This document shows, one piece after another, positions 7,735 to 16,760 of a stretch of 64,000 bases of DNA; position 1 is the stretch's first letter; every line of letters starts with the position of its first letter. This stretch comes from Actinomycetes bacterium. Its GTDB lineage: Bacteria; Actinomycetota; Thermoleophilia; RBG-16-64-13. A program made the position numbers and the translations under genes. The notes under the pieces are model-generated. The model worked only from the letters and a program-made list of their open reading frames with translations. It did no database searches and was not told the origin of the DNA. Where the stretch lies: contig JAGXFW010000033.1 of NCBI GenBank assembly GCA_024637035.1, positions 18,791 to 82,790 on the forward strand, read 5' to 3'.

Positions 7735-8048
7735 GCTGGGATATCTCCGACATCAAGAACTGGGGTCCCGACAAGCACGAGAAGGGCGCCGTGATCCCCG
7801 AGGCCGGGAACGCAGTCGGCTATCGCACCGGCGGCTGGCGTACGAACCGCCCCGTTCGCGACGATGAGACCTGCACGCAGTGCCTGTTCTGCTACTTCTA
7901 CTGCCCTGACTCCTCGGTGATCGTGGAGGGGCAAGAGGTCGTCGATTTCGACCTCGACCATTGCAAGGGTTGCGCCCAGTGCGCCACCGAGTGCCCCGTG
8001 GATGCGATCACCATGCATCCCGAGGCCGAGTTCCGGAGGAAGTCCTGA
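7731..8048 (+). CDS. porD: 2-oxoacid:ferredoxin oxidoreductase, delta subunit (2[4Fe-4S])
   Basis: 105 residues; the ATG overlaps the porC stop (ATGA). Two CxxCxxCxxxCP motifs: CTQCLFCYFYCPDSS (about 48-58) and CKGCAQCATECPVDAI (about 79-90). It carries the two ferredoxin-type clusters that relay electrons from the beta subunit to external ferredoxin. Cytoplasmic. Confidence 0.95.
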   Translation: MSWDISDIKNWGPDKHEKGAVIPEAGNAVGYRTGGWRTNRPVRDDETCTQCLFCYFYCPDSSVIVEGQEVVDFDLDHCKGCAQCATECPVDAITMHPEAEFRRKS

Positions 8049-9244
8049 TGGCGACGACTGAGAAACTGATGGCGGTCACGGGCAACCAGGCGGTCGCCAT
8101 GGCCATGAAGCAGATCGACCCCGACGTGGTCGCCGCCTACCCGATCACCCCGCAGACCGACGTCGTGCAGTCGTATAGCCAGTACGTGGCAGACGGCGAG
8201 GTGCAGACCGAGTTCGTCACGGTGGAGTCGGAGCACTCCGCCATGAGCGCCTGTATCGGCTCCGCCGCCGCCGGCGCCCGCACCATGACGGCCACCAGTT
8301 CGGCGGGCTTCGCCCTCATGTGGGAAGTCGTCTACGTGGCGGCTTCGATGCGCCTGCCCATCGTAATGACTACGGTGAACCGGGCGCTGTCGGGCCCCAT
8401 CAACATCCACTGCGACCACTCCGATTCCATGGGCGGTCGCGACTCGGGGTGGATCCAGATCTACAACGAGGACGCACAGGAGGCCTACGACGCCACCGTG
8501 ATGTCCTTCCCCATCGCAGAGCACCCCGACGTGAGCCTGCCGCTCATGAACATGTACGACGGGTTCATCATCTCCGGGGCCATCGGCCCCTTGCGTCCTC
8601 TGTCCGACGCCGCGGTCAAGGACTTCATCGGTGAGAAGCCCGCCGTGCTGAACCTGTTGGACTCGGAGCACCCGGTCACCTTCGGCCCCTTCGACGGCCT
8701 GCACGGCTGGTACTTCGAGCACAAGATCGCGCAGAACCGGGCGATGGAAGCGGCGCTGCCCGTGATCCAGGAGACATACGACCGCTTCGCCGAAGTCACC
8801 GGACGCCAATACCAGCACCTCATGTGCTACGACATGGAAGACGCGGACGTGGCTATCGTGGTCATAGGCTCCGCGGCGGGCACGGCGCGCACGGTGATGG
8901 CGAAACTGAAGGCCGAAGGCCTGAAGGTGGGATTGGTGAAGATCCGCACCTTCCGCCCCTTCCCCACGGCCGAGATCGCCCGAGTGCTCTCGGGCGTGAA
9001 AGCGGTGGCTGTGCTCGATCGCGCCGATTCGTTCGGTGCCATGGGCGGACCCCTGTACTTGGAGATCCTCGCCGCCCTCTACCACGAAGGCGTGCACACC
9101 AAGACGGTCAACTGCATCTACGGTCTGGGCGGGCGTGATCTGTATCCCCAGAACATCGAAGACGTCTTCCGCATGCTGGCCGATGCAGCCGGCGGCGCCG
9201 ACCTCCCCCAGTCCCGTGTCTACCTCAACATGAAGGGGGAATAG
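8048..9244 (+). CDS. porA: 2-oxoacid:ferredoxin oxidoreductase, alpha subunit
   Basis: 398 residues; the ATG at 8048 shares a base with the porD stop TGA. Hallmarks: AAYPITPQTDVVQSYSQYVADG at the N-terminus, TVESEHSAMSA and ATSSAGFALMWEVVYVA, then the transketolase C-terminal region IVVIGSAAGTARTVMAKLKAEG and VKIRTFRPFP. The alpha subunit builds the substrate pocket opposite the TPP-binding beta subunit. The ordinary PorA length and TSS/SEH motifs favour pyruvate over 2-oxoglutarate (inference). Confidence 0.94.
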   Translation: MATTEKLMAVTGNQAVAMAMKQIDPDVVAAYPITPQTDVVQSYSQYVADGEVQTEFVTVESEHSAMSACIGSAAAGARTMTATSSAGFALMWEVVYVAASMRLPIVMTTVNRALSGPINIHCDHSDSMGGRDSGWIQIYNEDAQEAYDATVMSFPIAEHPDVSLPLMNMYDGFIISGAIGPLRPLSDAAVKDFIGEKPAVLNLLDSEHPVTFGPFDGLHGWYFEHKIAQNRAMEAALPVIQETYDRFAEVTGRQYQHLMCYDMEDADVAIVVIGSAAGTARTVMAKLKAEGLKVGLVKIRTFRPFPTAEIARVLSGVKAVAVLDRADSFGAMGGPLYLEILAALYHEGVHTKTVNCIYGLGGRDLYPQNIEDVFRMLADAAGGADLPQSRVYLNMKGE

Positions 9245-9245
9245 G

Positions 9246-10202
9246 ATGGCCACCAAGCTCTCCCCCAAGGAATACGTCAAGCGCGAAGAGCGCCTCACGG
9301 GCGGCCACCGCCTGTGCGCGGGCTGCGGCGCGGGTGTCGTCATGCGACAGGTGCTGATGGGCGCCAAGGACAACCCCGTGGTCATATCGAACGCCACCGG
9401 CTGTCTCGAGGTGTCCACCACCATCTACCCGTACACCGCGTGGAAAGACTCCTACATCCACAGCGCATTCGAGAACACGGCCGCCACCATCAGCGGTGTC
9501 GAGGCCGCGTACAACAGCCTCGTGCGGCAGGGGAAGGTGAAGTCCGACAAGCCGTACCGCTTCCTTTCGGTGGCAGGTGACGGCGGTTCCTACGACATCG
9601 GCCTGCAGGCCCTCTCCGGTGCGCTCGAGCGCGGGCACGACGTGGTGCTCCTCTGCTACGACAACGGCGCCTACATGAACACGGGCTTCCAGCGTTCGGC
9701 CTCCACGCCGCTCGGCGCCTGGACAACCACCAGCCCCGATGGCAAAGTGGTGCCCGGCAAGCAGCAGCAACGGAAGAACCTCACGGCGATCGCGGCGGCC
9801 CACGGAGTGCCCTATGTGGCGCAGGCTTCCCCTCACAACTTCCGCGACCTGATCGCCAAAGCCGAGACCGCTTTCGAGACTCCCGGGCCGGCCTTCCTGA
9901 ACGTGCTCTCGCCCTGCCCCCGCGGTTGGCGCTCCGCCGACCCTGACGGCATGAAGCTGGCGAAGATGATGGTGCAGTCGTGCTTCTGGCCCATGTATGA
10001 GGTGATCGACGGGAACTACAAGCTCTCGTTCGACCCCAAGGACCGCAAGATCCCCATCCGCGACTGGATGGAGCAACAGGGCCGTTTCAAGCACCTCTTC
10101 ACACCCGAGTTCGAGTACGTAATCGAGGAAGGCCAAGCTCACGTCGACCGTGAGTGGGAGCGCCTGAAGCAACTGGCGTCACTCCCACCCATCGCCGAGT
10201 AG
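9246..10202 (+). CDS. porB: 2-oxoacid:ferredoxin oxidoreductase, beta subunit (TPP-binding)
   Basis: 318 residues, one base after porA. It has cluster cysteines in HRLCAGCGAGV (about 23-28) and NATGCLEV, the TPP motif VAGDGGSYDIGLQAL...LLCYDNGAYMNTGFQ, and a later Cys (SPCPRGW) that completes the proximal [4Fe-4S] site. Thiamine diphosphate and the first cluster sit here. Last gene of the por operon; the downstream amidotransferase follows after 11 bp and may be co-transcribed. Confidence 0.95.
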   Translation: MATKLSPKEYVKREERLTGGHRLCAGCGAGVVMRQVLMGAKDNPVVISNATGCLEVSTTIYPYTAWKDSYIHSAFENTAATISGVEAAYNSLVRQGKVKSDKPYRFLSVAGDGGSYDIGLQALSGALERGHDVVLLCYDNGAYMNTGFQRSASTPLGAWTTTSPDGKVVPGKQQQRKNLTAIAAAHGVPYVAQASPHNFRDLIAKAETAFETPGPAFLNVLSPCPRGWRSADPDGMKLAKMMVQSCFWPMYEVIDGNYKLSFDPKDRKIPIRDWMEQQGRFKHLFTPEFEYVIEEGQAHVDREWERLKQLASLPPIAE

Positions 10203-10213
10203 GCAGAACTGCC

Positions 10214-11002
10214 ATGACCGCGTTCGAGGCCGCCGGCGACGACCGGCGGCCTCGCGTGGTCGTCTTGGAGCATCACGAGCGGGTCCGCCTGGGCGCGCTC
10301 GCGCCCGCACTGGAAGATCACTCGAGGTTGCGCGTGCTCCGGGGCTACCGGGACCCGGAGCAGGGCCACCTCGAGATCGAGGCGCTCATAGCTTCAGGGG
10401 AGTACGACGGGCTGATAGCACTCGGCTCACCCGACGGCGTCTACGATGCCGACCACCTTCCCTACCTGCACGACTCCCTCCGGATCATGGCCGACGCGCT
10501 GCGGCGCGGGGCGCCTGTGCTCGGCCTGTGTCTCGGCTCGCAGATGCTCGCCCATCTGGCGGGGGCTCGAGTGTTCCCCGGCTCCGAACGGGGGCTGGAG
10601 CCGGAGGTAGGGTACTTCCCCCTCCGGCTTACCGAGGCAGGAGCGGCGGATCCGGTCATGGCGATCTACGCGGACCCACCTCCGGTGCTCTTCTGGCACC
10701 GCGACACCCATGACCTTCCGCGCGACGCGGTGCGCCTGGCCGCCACCGATCTCTACGCCACTTCGGCGTTCCGGTTAGGCCGCTGGGCCTACGGTGTGCA
10801 ATTCCACCTCGAGACCACCGCGGATCTTCTGCCCGTCTGGGTGGCGCAGTCTCCTCTGCCCGCCGAGGCGGGCGTGAACACCGACGCGATCCTCGAAGAC
10901 GCGGCCCGCTTCGACGCGGTGGTCAGGGAGAGGGGAGCCAGGTTGGCTGAGCTCTTCACCGCCTGGGCCGCTGAGTACGCTCGAGAGCCCGACCGCCTAT
11001 GA
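10214..11002 (+). CDS. Class I glutamine amidotransferase (GMP synthase-like)
   Basis: 262 residues. Full triad: nucleophile Cys in LGLCLGSQMLA (about residue 107), His in GVQFHLETT (about 200) and the adjacent Glu (E202). WHRDTHDLP is typical of the stand-alone GuaA-like group. It hydrolyses glutamine to supply ammonia or acts on a gamma-glutamyl compound; the acceptor is unknown. A paralogue at 49192-49962 shares the same architecture but lacks the Cys. A CGACGGC/GCCGTCG hairpin (11009-11027) follows the gene as a possible terminator. Confidence 0.9.
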   Translation: MTAFEAAGDDRRPRVVVLEHHERVRLGALAPALEDHSRLRVLRGYRDPEQGHLEIEALIASGEYDGLIALGSPDGVYDADHLPYLHDSLRIMADALRRGAPVLGLCLGSQMLAHLAGARVFPGSERGLEPEVGYFPLRLTEAGAADPVMAIYADPPPVLFWHRDTHDLPRDAVRLAATDLYATSAFRLGRWAYGVQFHLETTADLLPVWVAQSPLPAEAGVNTDAILEDAARFDAVVRERGARLAELFTAWAAEYAREPDRL

Positions 11003-11082
11003 GGGGCTCCGACGGCCCGTAGCCGTCGGGAGAACCATGGGCGCCCCGACCGTCGGCAGAGGCGAGGTTCCCGGCGCGACGA

Positions 11083-12687
11083 TCAGGCGGTGGGCGTCTG
11101 CTCCCGGAGCACGACCACGCGGTTCCGCCCCTGATCTTTGGCTTGGGTGAGCGCACTGAGCGCGGCGTCGACCAGAGAGAGTGCCGTCACTCCGAACGGT
11201 GGATGGATGCTCACGCCCACGCTCACCGTCATTCGCTCCACCTGGTTCCTGAGCACGATGAAGGGGTACTCGTCCACCCGGGTCCGAATGCGTTCGGCCA
11301 CGACCAGCGCGGCCTCCTCGTTGGTCTCCGGAAGCAATAGAGCCAGCCGCCCGCCGCTGATGCGGGCAAGGCTGTCTGTCGACCGGATGAGCCCGCGAAC
11401 CAGCTGGGACACCTCGGCGATGATCTGATCGCCGGCCGCCGACCCGTGGGTCTCGTTCACGCGGCGCAGCTTATCCACGTCGACCATGACGCAGGCGGCC
11501 GGCCGTGAGTACCGGTTGCTCCTAGCAACTTCGTGCCGCACCATCGTCAGGAAGTGATCGTACGTGAACACCCCGGTGAGCGTGTCGCGGATCTCGGCCT
11601 CGCCGAGTTCCCGCACGTACATGGCGCGCCCGAAGGCCAGGCTGAACAGAGGATGGGCTCTGCGCAGCGACTCGGGGCTCGGTGGGTCGAGTTCGCCGGA
11701 CACGGCCAAGAGGACCCCCGCCCCGACACCCCTATGCTCGAGCGACATGGCCACGAAGCTCCGGGCGTCTGGGAAGGCGGGATCCTGACTGAAGGGCAAC
11801 CCCGTTTCCGAATAGAAGCCGCGGCGGAACGCTTCTTTGACGGGCACCGGGAGTGAAGCCTTGCGGTAGCGGGGTGCGCCACCTTCCCTGGCTTCCGGAT
11901 CGATCGCCTCACCGAGACACTCCCAGCGGAGCACCTCTAGATCGTTCTCCAGTTCCAGCCGGTGAAGCACGACCACCTCGTCTGCGGGCCAGGCCTCGCG
12001 AACCAGTCGAGTAGCCTCCGCCGCGAACTGTTCCACGCTCTCGGCACGACGGAGCGAGTCGGCGACCCGAGCCGCGAACGCGTCCGCCGCCGTGCGCTCG
12101 CCCAGTCGCGCGAGCAGATCATCGGTACGTTCTTGCTCCATCCTCAGATCGGTATCCATGACGCGAAGGGCGTTCCGCACCTCGACGACCGTGCGTCGGA
12201 GCCGCCCCAAGAGCTGGTCACCTTCAGGGCGCCACGGCAACTGGCCCAACAACTCGTGCTCCAGACGCTGGATCGGCCTTTCGATCCTCGACCGCACCAG
12301 ATGGTATTCGATCGGGAGGAGCACCAGCAGCCCCACGGCCAACACGGCGGCACTGAGGATGGCGAGCTCGGTCGAATCGGCATCGAACAGGAACACGGAC
12401 AGCACCAACACCAGCGCGGCCGACCCGAACACGACGAGAAAGGTGAACGGAGCCAATGCCGCCCAGAAGAAGTCCATCACCGAACCACGGCCGGCCGATC
12501 CACTCTCATCGAGTGCCTGCGCGATCTCAGCAGAGACCGCGGGCCGCACCTCCGACGTCACGGGCGGCGGCGACTCGCCGACACCTTGATCGGCGCCATC
12601 GAGAGTCGCCAGCGGCTCCGACGCAGACTGGTCTGGTTCGAGAATACCGCCCGCTTCGGGCCAGTCGTCGGGCGAGATGTCTTTCAC
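11083..12687 (-). CDS. Membrane GAF-like protein with degenerate GGDEF domain
   Basis: 534 residues from GTG 12687 (AGGGGAAGG upstream); the longer open frame would run into the divergent aspartate kinase. A Pro/Glu-rich N-terminus is followed by two membrane helices (about 74-98 and 105-122), a coiled region, a GAF-like domain (about 190-355) and a C-terminal GGDEF fold (about 365-530). The signature is RISGGRLALLLPET where active cyclases have R(Y/F)GG(D/E)EF, so the metal-binding and catalytic acids are missing. It likely acts as a sensor or nucleotide receptor, not a diguanylate cyclase. Confidence 0.85.
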   Translation of the reverse strand: MKDISPDDWPEAGGILEPDQSASEPLATLDGADQGVGESPPPVTSEVRPAVSAEIAQALDESGSAGRGSVMDFFWAALAPFTFLVVFGSAALVLVLSVFLFDADSTELAILSAAVLAVGLLVLLPIEYHLVRSRIERPIQRLEHELLGQLPWRPEGDQLLGRLRRTVVEVRNALRVMDTDLRMEQERTDDLLARLGERTAADAFAARVADSLRRAESVEQFAAEATRLVREAWPADEVVVLHRLELENDLEVLRWECLGEAIDPEAREGGAPRYRKASLPVPVKEAFRRGFYSETGLPFSQDPAFPDARSFVAMSLEHRGVGAGVLLAVSGELDPPSPESLRRAHPLFSLAFGRAMYVRELGEAEIRDTLTGVFTYDHFLTMVRHEVARSNRYSRPAACVMVDVDKLRRVNETHGSAAGDQIIAEVSQLVRGLIRSTDSLARISGGRLALLLPETNEEAALVVAERIRTRVDEYPFIVLRNQVERMTVSVGVSIHPPFGVTALSLVDAALSALTQAKDQGRNRVVVLREQTPTA

Positions 12688-12739
12688 AACCTTCCCCTGG
12701 TCGGGTAGAATCGGACTCCTTCGAACTGTATCGTCCCAG

Positions 12740-14113
12740 ATGACAAGAGAGTTGACCCCTTTGTCGACATCAAGTGAGGTCGCAGGCACGGAACACGAGG
12801 TTGGCCTCGACGCGACCGGCCAACCTGTGGCCGTACTCGAGACGCGACCGGACACCCCGAAGCGCACGTCGACCATAGTTATGAAGTTCGGCGGCACCTC
12901 CGTCGCCGACGCCGAGTGCATGAAACGGGTGGCTCGTCGTATCGTGGAGGCGCGGCGGGCGGGAAGCCCGGTTGTGGCGGTAGTCTCCGCGAGGGGAGAC
13001 ACCACCGACGACCTCATCCTCATGGCTCGAGAGATCTCGACCCAGCCCCCCGAGCGCGAGATGGACATGCTGCTCTCGGCGGGAGAACGCATATCGGCGG
13101 CGCTCGTCGCGATGGCCATCTCCGACATGGGCTTCCAGGCCATATCCCTCACGGGGTCTCAGGCGGGTATCGTCACCGACTCGGTGCACACCAGGGCGAA
13201 GATCCTCGATATCCGGCCCTTCCGGGTGCAGGAAGCACTCGACGCGGGGAAGATCGTCCTGGTGGCGGGATTCCAGGGGGTCTCTACGGTCACGCACGAC
13301 GTCACTACGCTTGGGCGCGGCGGGTCGGACACCACCGCGGTCGCCCTCGCGGCCGCCTTGGGGGCCCGCGTGTGCGAGATCTACACCGACGTGGACGGTG
13401 TGTACACCGCCGACCCACGCATGGTCCCATCGGCACGGAAGCTGAGCAAGGTCTCGTACGAAGAGATGCTCGAGATGGCGGCGAGCGGAGCCAAGGTACT
13501 CATGCTTCGGAGCGTGGAGTTCGCGCGCCGGTATGGGGTGGCGCTGCACGTGCGGTCGAGTTTCTCGAATGACGAAGGCACGTGGATCGTCCAGGAAGAG
13601 GAGCACATGGAACAAGCTATCGTCTCGGGCGTCACCTACGCGCTGGAGGACGCCAAGATCACGTTGCACCGCGTGCCCGACAGACCGGGAGTGGCGGCCC
13701 GCGTCTTCACAGCCATGGCGGCGGCGAACATCAATGTGGACATGATCATCCAGAACGTCAGCGAGGGCGGCACGACCGACATCTCGTTCACCGTGGACGA
13801 GGACGACATCTCCACGACCATCGCCCTGCTCGAGAGCATGAGGGAAGAGTGCGGCTTCGCCGCCCTCGAGGCCGATGCCGACATGGCCAAGGTGTCCATA
13901 GTGGGGGCGGGCATGAAGAGCCACCCGGGAGTCGCCGCGCGCATGTTCGAAGTGCTGGCCGAGAACCACATCAACATCGAGATGATCTCGACCAGTTCGA
14001 TCAAAGTGTCGTGCGTCGTGCGCAGCCAGCACACGGAACTCGCGGTGCAGAAGCTCCACGAAGCGTTCGGCCTCGGCGAAGGTTCCGTGAAGCAAGACGA
14101 GGTGTTCGGCTGA
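12740..14113 (+). CDS. lysC: Aspartate kinase (alpha-type, two ACT domains)
   Basis: 457 residues from ATG 12740; a TAGAAT -10 box at 12706-12711 and no SD suggest a short or absent leader. Downstream ATG 12881 falls inside the conserved IVMKFGGTSV strand, and the roughly 47 residues before it are extra relative to family members. Kinase motifs: KFGGTSVAD, LGRGGSDTTAVALAAAL, and CEIYTDVDGVYTADPR. Two ACT domains follow (about 315-385 and 395-455), where lysine/threonine feedback normally acts. First step of the aspartate family pathway; asd is at 41933-42961, not linked. Confidence 0.93.
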   Translation: MTRELTPLSTSSEVAGTEHEVGLDATGQPVAVLETRPDTPKRTSTIVMKFGGTSVADAECMKRVARRIVEARRAGSPVVAVVSARGDTTDDLILMAREISTQPPEREMDMLLSAGERISAALVAMAISDMGFQAISLTGSQAGIVTDSVHTRAKILDIRPFRVQEALDAGKIVLVAGFQGVSTVTHDVTTLGRGGSDTTAVALAAALGARVCEIYTDVDGVYTADPRMVPSARKLSKVSYEEMLEMAASGAKVLMLRSVEFARRYGVALHVRSSFSNDEGTWIVQEEEHMEQAIVSGVTYALEDAKITLHRVPDRPGVAARVFTAMAAANINVDMIIQNVSEGGTTDISFTVDEDDISTTIALLESMREECGFAALEADADMAKVSIVGAGMKSHPGVAARMFEVLAENHINIEMISTSSIKVSCVVRSQHTELAVQKLHEAFGLGEGSVKQDEVFG

Positions 14114-14210
14114 TCCGTCCGACCCGTCGCCGCCCGGATACGGGAGGCGGCGTCGCCGGCTGAACGCGACCGGTAGCTCTTGGTCACCCAAAAAGGGCCG
14201 CCCATAGATG

Positions 14211-14999
14211 CTAGTGGTGCGCGCAGCCGCCTTCCCCGTGAGCGTGACCCGTGTGACTCTCGCCCTCGGCGCCCGGGTGATCGTGATGGTGACCACAGGT
14301 GCTCTCCGACTTCGCGATCCCTCCGCTCAGGAACGCCTCCACTGCATTCGTCGCCGACCCGGACACACCGCAATAGAGGTCGAAACCCGCCCTGACGAGC
14401 GCCTGCTGCATCGGCGGGCCCATCCCACCAGCAAGGATCACATCCACGCCGCGGGAAGTGAGGAACCCGGCGAGCCCGCTGTGATCATGTTCGAGACCGG
14501 CGACTTCGTATACGGTGCTCTCCGTCACGGAACCATCTTCCGCTTCGGCGACGAGAAAGGCCTGGGTCCGGCCGAAATGGGCGTTCACCTGACCGTCGAG
14601 ATAGGGGACTGCGATGACCATCTTCTCTCCTTCTTTCCTTGTGATGTGGGTCGACTCATAGAGCGGTGCGCGCGTTGCTTCTTCCGTTGTCATGTCCGAG
14701 AGGCGCCGCCCAACCGCTACCGGGCCGCCCTCGATAACCAGCGCCTTGCCACCCACCAGGGCGTCGGCGACTGTGCGATGCGCCTCGGCGGCCAAACGGC
14801 TGACCGTCGACCGAGACACTCCGAGGTGCTGAGCCGCCTCATCCTGCGTCCGGCCTTCCAGATCGAGGAGCCGCAACACCTCGAGCCCGTCCAAGGTCAA
14901 CACGACCTGCTCCAGCCCGCGCGCCGGCACACCGGCGAGCTTGAACACACGCGGGTGAACGGGACCCTCCACGCACCTCCACTTACGGGGCCGAGCCAC
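14211..14999 (-). CDS. DUF134 DNA-binding domain fused to NifX/NifB-like (Fe-Mo cofactor) domain
   Basis: 262 residues from a GTG. Residues 1-95 are a DUF134 domain (MARPRKWRCVEG, then a sigma-like helix-turn-helix TQDEAAQHLGVSRSTVSRL). Residues about 125-235 are a dinitrogenase iron-molybdenum cofactor domain (VIAVPYLDGQVNAHFGRTQAFLV, VDVILAGGMGPPMQQAL). The tail is His/Cys-rich (CGHHHDHPG, GHAHGEGGCAHH), a probable metal-binding segment. No nitrogenase genes are near, so a metal- or Fe-S-responsive regulator is more likely than cofactor assembly. It probably represses itself through the palindrome at 15063-15076. Confidence 0.87.
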   Translation of the reverse strand: MARPRKWRCVEGPVHPRVFKLAGVPARGLEQVVLTLDGLEVLRLLDLEGRTQDEAAQHLGVSRSTVSRLAAEAHRTVADALVGGKALVIEGGPVAVGRRLSDMTTEEATRAPLYESTHITRKEGEKMVIAVPYLDGQVNAHFGRTQAFLVAEAEDGSVTESTVYEVAGLEHDHSGLAGFLTSRGVDVILAGGMGPPMQQALVRAGFDLYCGVSGSATNAVEAFLSGGIAKSESTCGHHHDHPGAEGESHTGHAHGEGGCAHH

Positions 15000-15062
15000 G
15001 ACGAACGTCCTTCGGCACGGTGGGTGATACGTAGGATCTGAGGTCGAACATCAGGGTCATTC

Positions 15063-15104
15063 TGCACATATGTGCATTATAGCCACTCGAAGAACGGCGC
15101 ACAA
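15063..15104 (-). promoter_or_regulatory. Promoter with overlapping perfect palindrome operator
   Basis: On the minus strand: -35 TTGTGC (15099-15104), 17-bp spacer, consensus -10 TATAAT (15076-15081), then the 14-bp perfect palindrome TGCACATATGTGCA (15063-15076) at the start site. This is classic repressor geometry; the DUF134 domain of the downstream gene is the obvious candidate to bind it. Confidence 0.75.
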
Positions 15105-15261
15105 CCGGGCATCACCGAGTGTAGGGCCCTGTCTTCTCCACAACCCCGTAGCCTGATCCTGTGACCCAACCCAGTTGACATTCGGAGCCGCAAGCGCTTA
15201 CCTGACCGGAGCGATTCGATGAAACCACCCATCGCCACTGGCCGGCGAGCCGAGGAGGATC

Positions 15262-16608
15262 ATGAGCACTGAAAGCGACGACCTCTACCGAGACCTGGAG
15301 CACTTGGTCTCCCACAGGACCACCAGGGCGGAACTCGCCGCGGGCATCCCTATCATCGAGCGAGGCCTGGGCTGCAAGGTCTGGGACACCACGGGCAAGG
15401 AGTACCTCGACCTGGTGGCCGGTGTGACTCGCCCGGTGGGTGTGGGCTACGGGCGGAAGGAGCTCGCCCAGGCCATGGCCGAGCAGGCGGAGAAGCTCTG
15501 CTACTTCACCCCCATGCAGTACTCGAACCCGCCCGCCATCGGTCTGGCGAAGAAGATCGCCTCCTTGCTTCCGGGCGACGTGAACGAGGTATTCTTCGCC
15601 AGCAGCGGGTCGGAGGCGGTCGAGTCGGCCCTCAAGCTGGCCAAACAGCACTACTACTTCAAGGGCGAGCAGAAGCGCTACAAGATCATCGCGCGTCGCG
15701 GCGCATATCACGGGCAGACCATGGGCGCGCTCAGCATCCTGGGGAGCGTGCACCCGATGCGGCAAGTGATGGAGCCGGCGGTGCCGGGTGCAGTGTTCGT
15801 CGACCCTCCCTACTGCTACCGCTGCCCCTGGAAGCAGAGCTACCCCGGCTGCGACCTGCTGTGCGCAGAGACCGTGAAGGACGCGATCGAGTTCGAGATG
15901 CCCGAGATGGTGGCCGCGGTGATCGGCGAGCCCCTCATGCAGGGCTTCGGTGCCTTGGCGATGCCGAAGGAATACTGGCACCGCGTGCGTGAGATCTGCG
16001 ACCACTACGACGTGCTGCTCATCGTCGACGAGGTGATCACCGGGTTCGGCCGCACCGGCACCATGTTCGCGAGCGAAGCGCTGGGCATCGTGCCCGACAT
16101 CATGACCATGGCGAAGCAGATCACCTCCGGCTACATCCCGCTGAGCGCGGCGGCGTGCCGTCCGAAGGTGACCGAGCCCATGCCCACGTTCCAGCACCTG
16201 CATACCTGGGGTAGCCACCCCGTCGCGTGCGCTGTGGGCTTGAAGAACATCGAGATCATCGAGAACGAAGGCCTCGTGGCGCGCTCGGCCGAGGTGGGCG
16301 CCTATTTCCTGGCCGCCCTCAAGGAACTCGAGACGCACCCCATCGTGGGCGAAGCCCGCGGCACCGGCCTCTGGTGCGCCCTCGACCTCACGCCCGACAA
16401 AGCGACCCGGGTCATGTTCGCGCCCGCCGAGCACCCCGGCCCGTCGCTGGTCAACAGGGCGCGCGAGAAAGGCCTGATCATCAAGATGATGGGCCCGGCC
16501 CTCGAATTCGCGCCGCCGCTGGTTATCTCGAAGGACGAGCTCGACTGGGCCGTGAAGGTGCTCGACGAGGTGCTCTCAGACGAAGAGAAAGCCCGCGGCT
16601 TGGCCTAG
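15262..16608 (+). CDS. Class III PLP-dependent aminotransferase
   Basis: 448 residues; GAGGAGG precedes the ATG. Fold-type I class III features: SSGSEAVESALKLAKQHY, RRGAYHGQTMGALSI, VIGEPLMQGFGALAMPKEYWHRVREIC, LIVDEVITGFGRTGTMFASE, and the PLP lysine in MTMAKQITSGYIPLSA (about residue 290). HTWGSHPVACAVGLKN marks the substrate-loop end. A Cys cluster CYRCPWKQSYPGC inside the domain is notable. The class covers omega-amino acid:pyruvate, taurine and ornithine-type enzymes; the substrate is unassigned. Monocistronic, ending at a strong hairpin. Confidence 0.9.
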   Translation: MSTESDDLYRDLEHLVSHRTTRAELAAGIPIIERGLGCKVWDTTGKEYLDLVAGVTRPVGVGYGRKELAQAMAEQAEKLCYFTPMQYSNPPAIGLAKKIASLLPGDVNEVFFASSGSEAVESALKLAKQHYYFKGEQKRYKIIARRGAYHGQTMGALSILGSVHPMRQVMEPAVPGAVFVDPPYCYRCPWKQSYPGCDLLCAETVKDAIEFEMPEMVAAVIGEPLMQGFGALAMPKEYWHRVREICDHYDVLLIVDEVITGFGRTGTMFASEALGIVPDIMTMAKQITSGYIPLSAAACRPKVTEPMPTFQHLHTWGSHPVACAVGLKNIEIIENEGLVARSAEVGAYFLAALKELETHPIVGEARGTGLWCALDLTPDKATRVMFAPAEHPGPSLVNRAREKGLIIKMMGPALEFAPPLVISKDELDWAVKVLDEVLSDEEKARGLA

Positions 16609-16614
16609 AAGAAA

Positions 16615-16653
16615 CGAGCTGCGGGGGACTGACTTCTCGCCCCCCGCAGCTCG
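16615..16653 (+). terminator. Hairpin terminator lacking a T-tract
   Basis: The 13-bp perfect stem CGAGCTGCGGGGG / CCCCCGCAGCTCG lies 6 bp after the aminotransferase stop. No U-run follows, as is frequent in high-GC Gram-positives. The 16654-16760 stretch holds nothing recognisable. Confidence 0.7.
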
Positions 16654-16760
16654 CCACCTCTACCACCTCGCACCCTCACTCCGCCCGGTGACCGCGCGTA
16701 ACCTACTGCGCGCCTGTCGGCGCGAACTGCTGCGCGCGACCCCCTCCGCGCAACGCGATC

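Noticed and set aside
7898..9424. 508-residue minus-strand reading frame
   Set aside because: Antisense to porD/porA/porB, composition His/Val/Gly-rich without any family; a GC-rich shadow of the real genes.
12770..14296. 508-residue minus-strand reading frame
   Set aside because: Antisense to the aspartate kinase, which has a full set of family motifs.
15112..16434. 440-residue minus-strand reading frame
   Set aside because: Antisense to the aminotransferase; low-complexity Gly/His/Asp composition.
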